DNA of 64,000 nucleotides from Halalkalibacter krulwichiae (GTDB taxonomy: Bacteria; Bacillota; Bacilli; Bacillales; Bacillaceae_D). Below, piece after piece: positions 58,352 to 64,000 of the stretch (within the stretch, counting starts at the first letter, position 1; each line of letters opens with the position of its first letter). Below the pieces are notes generated by a model. It was given only the letters and a program-made list of their open reading frames with translations, did not search any database and had not been told where the DNA came from. The translations under genes and the position numbers were made by a program. The stretch is taken from contig NZ_CP020814.1 of assembly GCF_002109385.1 (NCBI RefSeq), positions 3,371,501-3,435,500 of the forward strand, given 5' to 3'.

Positions 58352-59149
58352 GTGTCAAAAAGGAAAAATCTTTATCTTTTTTACAAACGCACAATTGAAA
58401 TGGAAGAGCTCATTCAACCACTTAAAGAAATCGCAGAACAAAATGAATTTACCTTAGTTACTGATGTTGAGAAAGCAAATATCATTGCTAGCATCGGAGG
58501 AGATAATGCGTTCTTACAGGCAACGAGAAAAACAAATTTTAATGAGGATTGTTTATATGTTGGTGTAAATACAGATTCAATGGGGTTTTATACCGATTTT
58601 AGTATGGAAAACATCGAGCAAATGGTGTTAGCCATGAAAAATGAAGAAGTTGAGGTTAGACGTTATCCCCTTTTAAAAGTAACCGTTGATAATGAAATGC
58701 CCTTTTACTGCTTGAATGAGTGTTCCATCCGGTCAAATGTAATTAAAACCTTTGTCATTGATGTCATGATTGATGATTTTCATTTTGAAACATTTCGTGG
58801 CGACGGGATGATTGTTTCCACTCCGACAGGGAGCACAGCATATAATTTGTCTGTGAATGGTGCCGTTGTTGATCCTGCGCTACCATCTATACAAGTTAGT
58901 GAAATTGCTTCGTTAAACAACAATGAATACCGCACTCTGGGAACGTCATTCCTTTTGAGTCCCGAGCGAAAATTAACACTAAATGTTGTCCAGGATGGAA
59001 ATGATCACCCTATAATCGGAGTAGATAATGAAGCTTTAAGTATCCGTCATGCTAAAGAAATCAATCTCTCTTTAGCTGAAAAACAAATCAAAGTACTGAA
59101 ACTAAAAAATAACAGTTACTGGCAAAAGGTTCAGAAGAAATTTTTATAA
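58352..59149 (+). CDS. nadK: NAD kinase 2 (YtdI-like)
   Basis: 265 aa from GTG 58352 (VSKRKNLYLFYKRTIE), preceded by GAAAGGGTG; the upstream ATG at 58331 overlaps that site, has none of its own and adds seven residues with no family match. It phosphorylates NAD to NADP. The usual GGDGT motif reads GGDNAFLQ here, close to variants seen in the NadK2 branch, while NECSIRSNVIKTFV, GDGMIVSTPTGSTAYNLSV and the C-terminal GVDNEALSIR are intact. It lies between sppA and ytcJ as in B. subtilis. Confidence 0.9.
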   Translation: MSKRKNLYLFYKRTIEMEELIQPLKEIAEQNEFTLVTDVEKANIIASIGGDNAFLQATRKTNFNEDCLYVGVNTDSMGFYTDFSMENIEQMVLAMKNEEVEVRRYPLLKVTVDNEMPFYCLNECSIRSNVIKTFVIDVMIDDFHFETFRGDGMIVSTPTGSTAYNLSVNGAVVDPALPSIQVSEIASLNNNEYRTLGTSFLLSPERKLTLNVVQDGNDHPIIGVDNEALSIRHAKEINLSLAEKQIKVLKLKNNSYWQKVQKKFL

Positions 59150-59156
59150 CTACTTA

Positions 59157-59206
59157 AAGAAGAGATTGGACCTCTGTGTTGCTTCTTGTCCAATCTCTTC
59201 TTTTTT
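59157..59206. terminator. Bidirectional terminator nadK / ytcJ
   Basis: AAAGAAGAGATTGGAC and GTCCAATCTCTTCTTT form a perfect 16-bp stem with an ~18-base loop; a T run follows on the plus strand and an A/T-rich arm serves the minus strand. Confidence 0.88.
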
Positions 59207-59234
59207 CCTGTTAATAAACCATCTCTTCATTCCC

Positions 59235-60838
59235 TTAATTTTTTTTCATTTCATGTCTATACATAATTGTGTCATCAACAACTGTCATCTTTATATTTGT
59301 TGTAAGGATATCATCAGGTTCAATAGCAAATAAATTTTGATCAAGAATGGTAAAATCTGCTTGAAAACCAGGAGCTATTTTTCCTCTCTCCTTTTCTTTC
59401 TCAATTGCATATGCACTTCCTGTGGTAAACAATTGAACGGCCTCATAAGGAGTTAGCTTTTGCTCTGGTAAATAGCCTTCATGTTCCTCTCCTACTCGCT
59501 TTCTCGTAATGGCTGCATGGATTCCAAGGAGTGGATCAACTGGCTCTATTGGGGCATCAGATCCTCCTGCGCAGTGTAAGCCCGAATCGAGCAATGTTTT
59601 CCAAGCAAAAGCATAAGGTAGCCGCTCTTCACCTAGCCGTTCCATAACCCAAGGAAAGTCGGAAGCTACAAATCTTGGTTGCAAATCTAAAATGACAGGG
59701 AGCTTCTTCATTCGATTGATTAATGACTCATCTGCTACTTGTAGATGAATTAATCGATCTCTTCCTTTTTCAACTGGGTATGTCTCAAGCGCTGTTAATG
59801 CCATATCAAGAGCACCGTCTCCGATCGTATGTATGGCAACAGCTCTATTTTTACGTCGTGCCTCCTTTACAATTTGATGCAAACTTTCTTCTGTATGTAT
59901 CGCTACACCTGATGTTGAAGGATCATCGGTATAAGGAGTCTTTAATAAAGCTGTGCGTCCACCTAATGCTCCATCTGCAAATATTTTCACGGCACCTAAT
60001 TCAATAAAAGGTGTAATTTCCTTATTGCTATAGCCTTCTTCTTCCATCTCTCTTACCGCTTCATGATGCACCAATAAGTGCGCTCGAAATTTTCTTTTAT
60101 TACCATCTATTACTTTCTTATATTGATTAAATGTCTGTTTAAATCCCCCATAATAATGTAAATCTTCTGTATGGCCCCCAACTAAGCCTACTTTGTAAAG
60201 ATCATCAATGGCAACAGTTAACGCACGCCGGACGTACTCATCAGTTGCACTAGGCATGACTCTTTTCACCAAATCACATGCAGCGTCTAACAAATATCCT
60301 GTTGGCTCACCATGATAATCACGGACTATGATTCCCCCTCTGGATCTTTTGTTTCCTTCGTTATTCCAGCTAACGCTAATGCTTTGCTATTAACGAGAGC
60401 TGCGTGGCGACAAACCCTTGTTAAAAACATTGGTTTATCTTCACAAATCTCATCTAATTCATCACGATGGAAAATTTTACGGTCTATGAAGTTATTTTCA
60501 TTCCATCCGTCTCCGATCAGCCAGTCCATGACATCTAACACTGTTTCCTTTTCAACTAACATTCTTTTCATTTCTTCAGCTGACTTGGCTATTGATAAAT
60601 CTAAACGAATGAGTTTTTCACCATGCCCCACTATATGTAGGTGACTATCAACAAAACCAGGATAGACAAATAATCCATTTAAGTCATGTCTTATATTGAT
60701 ATCATTTCTGTATTTATCCAATAAGTGTTGTTTATCTCCTGCTTCTCTTACAATTCCTTTCTCAACGTATACAGCCTCAAACGTTTCACCTTCAGCTTCC
60801 ATTGAGAAAAAGGTTCCATTATACCAAAGGGTACCCAT
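59235..60838 (-). CDS. ytcJ: Metal-dependent amidohydrolase YtcJ-like (frameshift)
   Basis: Repaired length 534 aa (529 in B. subtilis YtcJ). The amidohydrolase fold has the N-terminal metal motif FVYPGFVDSHLHIVGHG (His-x-His), a mid-domain KIFADGALGGRTALL, His ligands in VAIHTIGDGALD and LIHLQVADE, and Asp in CAGGSDAPIEPVDPLLGIHAA. The frame breaks at 60334-60338: GGGGG should be GGGGGG, restoring DPEGGIIVRDYHGEPTGYLLDAACDLV. The substrate is unknown. A homopolymer error is the likely cause. Confidence 0.9.
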
Positions 60839-60916
60839 ACACCATCCTCCTCGTTATACAACTTACAACCATCTTGCCAAATCCAAGTTAAACATGCAAC
60901 GGTATTGGACAATTGA

Positions 60917-60951
60917 AAAAAAAGAAGAAGGGTGCCAGAGCACCCTTCTTA
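60917..60951 (-). terminator. Terminator of the SASP gene
   Basis: AAGAAGGGTGCTCTGG pairs with GCACCCTTCTT and is followed by CTTTTTTTTC on the minus strand. Confidence 0.9.
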
Positions 60952-60967
60952 CAGCCATTATATTGTG

Positions 60968-61177
60968 TTATTGTTGAAAACCACCCATTTGTTGTTCAGC
61001 CATTTGTACTAAACGCTTAGTGATTTCTCCACCAACAGAACCGTTAGCACGAGAAGTTGCGTCAGGACCAAGTTGAACACCAAACTCAGAAGCGATCTCA
61101 TACTTCATTTGATCTAGTGCTTGTTGTACACCAGGAACAAGAAGTTGATTTGAATTGTTGCTATTGTTGTTTGCCAT
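60968..61177 (-). CDS. sspA: Alpha/beta-type small acid-soluble spore protein
   Basis: 69 aa from ATG 61177, after GGAGGTGAT. Both SASP signatures are present: [37 protein letters not shown], containing the GPR protease site EIASEFGV and the DNA-contact GGEITKRLV. The proteins coat spore DNA and change it to an A-like form, protecting it from UV and heat; GPR degrades them on germination. A perfect sigma-G promoter (61202-61231) precedes it. The copy number in this genome is not known, so sspA is used for the position beside thiI. Confidence 0.95.
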   Translation of the reverse strand: MANNNSNNSNQLLVPGVQQALDQMKYEIASEFGVQLGPDATSRANGSVGGEITKRLVQMAEQQMGGFQQ

Positions 61178-61201
61178 GTTTATCACCTCCTTCTGTACTC
61201 A

Positions 61202-61231
61202 TAGAATGAGTTTTAGGAGAGAAAAACATGC
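61202..61231 (-). promoter_or_regulatory. sspA: Sigma-G promoter of the SASP gene
   Basis: GCATG (61227-61231) and CATTCTA (61202-61208) are 18 bases apart on the minus strand and match the forespore sigma-G consensus at both elements. Confidence 0.82.
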
Positions 61232-61291
61232 ACAAAGATTACTGGTAATTATTGAGAATCGTAGAATGTAACCCTTTTTCCAGTGGAAACT

Positions 61292-62494
61292 CTAAAAAAG
61301 GTCTTCAACCTCATTATTGATGCGCTTCGTATTCGTTAGAAGTAGCTTTTCAGTTCTTGCGACTGCATCATCAACATATTTATCAATTTCAATATACTGT
61401 TCATATTTATTTGTCTGTTCTCTTTTAGGCCTCGTTTTTGAATCTGGTGGTAAGAAAATCGTACAGCAATCTTCAAAAGGCAAAATAGACGTTTCAAAAG
61501 TACCAATTTTCTGAGCAATATCGATTACTTCCAACTTATCCATTGTAACTAATGGTCGGATGATTGGCAAATTGGTCACTTCATTAATCGTATTCATACT
61601 GTGCAAAGTTTGACTGGCAACCTGCCCTAAGCTTTCCCCAGTACCTAACGCCAAAATGCCGCGCTCATTTGCAATCCTCTCGCTTATTCTTAACATCATT
61701 CTTCTCATTACTGTCATCTGCAAATTACTCGGGATTTCAGAATGAATATGCTTTTGAACTTCTGTAAAAGGAACCAAATGCAACACAACGCTATTTCCGT
61801 ATTTTGTCAGAGATTGTGCTAAGTCAATCACCTTTTGCTTTGCACGTTCATTAGTATAAGGTGGACTATGAAAATGAACAGCTTCAATTTTGGCGCCGCG
61901 CTTTAAAGTTAAGTACCCTGCAACTGGACTGTCAATTCCACCTGAAAGCAATAATAGCACTTTCCCACTTGTTCCAACAGGCAATCCACCAGGTCCATCA
62001 TAAGAAGCCGATGTAATATACGTTGCAGTTTCTCTTACTTCCACATGAATATTGACGTCTGGATTATGAACATCAACAGTAATACCTTCTGTATTCGTTA
62101 GGACATATCCACCTATTTCACGATTTAATTGCATCGTATCAAGCGGGAAAGGCTTATACGCTCTTTTCGCTGTAATTTTAAACGTACGTACATTTGCACG
62201 ATCTTGTAATACGGTTAATGCACCTTTTTGCATCGCTTGTAAATCATTTTCTACCTTAAAGGCTAAACTAAACGAGTGAATTCCAAAAATATGCTTAAGC
62301 TTCTCAACAACCGGTTCATGATTTTGCCCATTCAATTCAATCACAATTCGGCCATACGTTCGCTTCAACTTTAAATTTGGAATTGATTTAACACTCATTT
62401 TAATATTTTCCAGCAAATGTTTTTCAAAAACAGAGCGATTTTTGCCTTTTAATGCAAGCTCTCCAAATCTTACTAATATATGATCATAGATCAT
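61292..62494 (-). CDS. thiI: tRNA 4-thiouridine / thiamine sulfurtransferase ThiI
   Basis: 400 aa. It adenylates U8 of tRNA and inserts sulfur to make 4-thiouridine. The N-terminal NFLD and THUMP domains (about 1-165) precede the PP-loop ATPase with [20 protein letters not shown]. There is no C-terminal rhodanese domain, the normal Bacillus form, in which the partner cysteine desulfurase passes sulfur directly. ATG 62494 overlaps the nifZ stop by four bases, so the two are translationally coupled. Confidence 0.95.
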   Translation of the reverse strand: MIYDHILVRFGELALKGKNRSVFEKHLLENIKMSVKSIPNLKLKRTYGRIVIELNGQNHEPVVEKLKHIFGIHSFSLAFKVENDLQAMQKGALTVLQDRANVRTFKITAKRAYKPFPLDTMQLNREIGGYVLTNTEGITVDVHNPDVNIHVEVRETATYITSASYDGPGGLPVGTSGKVLLLLSGGIDSPVAGYLTLKRGAKIEAVHFHSPPYTNERAKQKVIDLAQSLTKYGNSVVLHLVPFTEVQKHIHSEIPSNLQMTVMRRMMLRISERIANERGILALGTGESLGQVASQTLHSMNTINEVTNLPIIRPLVTMDKLEVIDIAQKIGTFETSILPFEDCCTIFLPPDSKTRPKREQTNKYEQYIEIDKYVDDAVARTEKLLLTNTKRINNEVEDLF

Positions 62495-63633
62495 GATTTA
62501 ACGACCTCCAATAGTTCAGGAATAATTACTTCAAGTTCAGTAAGGAGCTGATTTACTTCAGCTGCTGTTGTGTCAAAAGAAAAGCTTACCCTTATACCTG
62601 AAATCGCTCGCTCATCCGAAAGCCCCATTGCAGATAATACACGACTAGGAGCCGATAACTTTGAGGAACAAGCAGATTTCGTAGATACATAGATCCCTTT
62701 AGATGATAAAGATTGAACGACTACTTCTGGTTTTGCCCCTGGTATCGAGAAATTTACAATGTGAGGAGCGACTTGATCAGCCGGACTATTTATTACAATG
62801 CCGTCAATAGCATTTAATTTTCTTATAAATGTTTCTCTTAGTTTATATAATTGTTCATGCTCATTCTCTTGATTCTTCGCCATCCTTAGCGCTTTAGCCA
62901 TGCTTACAATTCCAGCAGTATTTTCTGTTCCTGCTCGAAGACCATTTTCTTGTGAGCCTCCCTCAAATAACGGAGCAAGCTTAATGCCTTCTCTCACAAA
63001 TAAAAAGCCAGTTCCTTTCATACCATGGAACTTATGAGCTGAAAATGTAGAAAAATCTATACGTGCCTTACGCAGATTTAATGGAACTTTAGAAATACCT
63101 TGCACATGATCAACATGAAAATAAATACGAGGATAGCGCTCCAACATTTCCCCAATTTTCTCTATTGGCTGAATCGCACCCGTTTCATTATTTACATGAA
63201 TAATTGATAGTAATGTTGTATCCGGACGAATTGCTGCCTCAACTTGAGCAACTTCTACTCTTCCTTCTTGGTCTACAGGTAAGTATGTTACTTCATAGCC
63301 ATCCTGCTCAAGCTGCGCAAAAGCTTCCATTACAGATGGATGTTCAACTACAGTTGTTATTAGGTGTTTCCCCCGCTTTTGTTTGGCTTTTGCCGCACCT
63401 TTTATCGCCAAATTATTTCCTTCTGTTCCTCCAGAAGTAAAAATAATCTCAACTGGCTTAACATCAAGAAGTTCTGCAATCCGGTTTCTCGATTCTGTAA
63501 TTAACCCCTCTGCTTTCATACCAAGCGTGTGAAGAGATGATGGATTCCCAAAAAAATTCGATGCAACAGCCGTATAAGCATCAACTACTTCTTTATATGG
63601 TTTCGTTGTTGCACTATTATCTAAATAAATCAT
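62491..63633 (-). CDS. nifZ: Cysteine desulfurase (NifZ, ThiI partner)
   Basis: 380 aa from ATG 63633 ([16 protein letters not shown]). PLP-dependent removal of sulfur from cysteine. The PLP Lys201 lies in [15 protein letters not shown], the phosphate-binding TSGGTEGNN near 66-74, and the active-site Cys in STKSACSSK near 325, in the short loop typical of the IscS/NifS group I. In B. subtilis NifZ is the dedicated sulfur donor to ThiI for tRNA thiolation. Overlap with thiI supports this. It is downstream of ezrA. Confidence 0.93.
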   Translation of the reverse strand: MIYLDNSATTKPYKEVVDAYTAVASNFFGNPSSLHTLGMKAEGLITESRNRIAELLDVKPVEIIFTSGGTEGNNLAIKGAAKAKQKRGKHLITTVVEHPSVMEAFAQLEQDGYEVTYLPVDQEGRVEVAQVEAAIRPDTTLLSIIHVNNETGAIQPIEKIGEMLERYPRIYFHVDHVQGISKVPLNLRKARIDFSTFSAHKFHGMKGTGFLFVREGIKLAPLFEGGSQENGLRAGTENTAGIVSMAKALRMAKNQENEHEQLYKLRETFIRKLNAIDGIVINSPADQVAPHIVNFSIPGAKPEVVVQSLSSKGIYVSTKSACSSKLSAPSRVLSAMGLSDERAISGIRVSFSFDTTAAEVNQLLTELEVIIPELLEVVKS

Positions 63634-63755
63634 CCTAACCCTCTCCCCCATTCGAACTTACGCATCAATATATGTTAGCATAAAATAGCTAAATAACAAG
63701 ATTAACTGTTGAAATTGCCAGCGATTCACTAACGATAACTTTATCTATTCTAGCC

Positions 63756-63788
63756 AAAAAAAAGAGAGCTCCATTCACGGAACTCCCT
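63756..63788 (-). terminator. Terminator of ezrA
   Basis: GGGAGTTCC pairs, with two wobble pairs, with GGAGCTCTC around GTGAAT, and seven T residues follow on the minus strand. It separates ezrA from nifZ. Confidence 0.85.
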
Positions 63789-63791
63789 TGA

Positions 63792-64000
63792 TTATACAGC
63801 AACATAGCCTTTGACAATATCGAGAACATCTGGTTCATATGGTTCAATTACTTTCACTGCACATTCAATTGCTTCTTCATATTCATACTGTCTAAAAAGC
63901 AACTCAGCTTCAATCAATCCTGCTGAAACAGAATCAGATTTGCTTCGAAAACGATTTCCGTATTGAATCACATTCTCTGCTACCTTCGCCTGTTCAATCG
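63792..64000 (-). CDS. ezrA: EzrA, septation ring regulator (C-terminal fragment)
   Basis: Only the last ~69 codons lie in the window; the gene continues past the right edge. The sequence ends ...RKQYEYEEAIECAVKVIEPYEPDVLDIVKGYVAV-stop in my reading and includes the pattern NVIQYGNRFRSKS..AELLFRQYEYEEAIE, typical of the EzrA C-terminus, an elongated helical protein at the cytoplasmic face that limits FtsZ ring formation. Position beside nifZ-thiI agrees with B. subtilis. Because the start is outside, length and intactness cannot be judged. Confidence 0.85.
   Translation of the reverse strand, partial: IEQAKVAENVIQYGNRFRSKSDSVSAGLIEAELLFRQYEYEEAIECAVKVIEPYEPDVLDIVKGYVAV

Overview
The window is a chromosomal core segment of a low-GC, endospore-forming member of the Bacillaceae. 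Gene order largely matches the Bacillus subtilis ysdB-rplT-rpmI-infC-thrS to thiI-nifZ-ezrA stretch. Sporulation genes (ytxC, ytaF, ytrH, ytrI, ytfJ, an alpha/beta SASP with a sigma-G promoter) support the assignment. A futalosine-pathway gene (mqnC) and hflK/hflC, inserted among otherwise subtilis-like neighbours, point to the alkaliphilic Bacillus halodurans / Halalkalibacter / Alkalihalobacillus group; that placement is inference. Almost every gene lies on the minus strand. No prophage, insertion sequence, CRISPR array, rRNA or tRNA gene was seen.

Layout. 0-5.7 kb: ysdB, a TVP38-family gene, ysdA, the rplT-rpmI-infC operon with an L20-type leader and an AUU start for infC, then thrS with a T-box leader. 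5.7-11 kb: ytxC, mqnC, the replication-restart genes dnaI and dnaB, and nrdR. 11-20 kb: speD, gapB (with CcpN-like sites), coaE, ytaF, mutM, polA, hflC, hflK. 20-30.7 kb: phoP-phoR and central carbon metabolism (mdh, icd, citZ, pyk, pfkA). 31-38.6 kb: accD-accA, a FadR-type regulator, malic enzyme and dnaE. 38.7-46.6 kb: ytrH-ytrI, nrnA, ytpI, ytoI, ytkL, an M24 peptidase, an SDR and small genes. 46.6-64 kb: argG-argH, an EcsC-like/YhaM-like pair, ackA (with a cre-like site), ytxK, tpx, ytfJ-ytfI-yteJ-sppA, nadK, ytcJ, the SASP gene, thiI-nifZ, and the end of ezrA.

Two things stand out. First, eight genes (thrS, polA, accA, accD, ytoI, ytxK, ytfJ, ytcJ) are each broken by loss of exactly one G in a coding-strand G run. 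Restoring one G gives a full-length family member every time. Several are essential, so homopolymer sequencing error is the likely cause, and I annotate them as repaired CDSs.

Second, a family of structured repeats sits directly after minus-strand genes at five loci (after thrS, phoR, dnaE, ytoI and the ecsC-like gene). Each has a near-perfect hairpin of 16-19 bp that touches or overlaps the end of the gene, with locus-specific arms and often a similar loop. It is followed by a core whose nested stems differ between loci but keep pairing, and then by a second, partial copy of the same hairpin. The core has the look of a folded RNA or a folded single-stranded mobile element. I do not recognise it as a named family, and it is the best candidate here for something undescribed.
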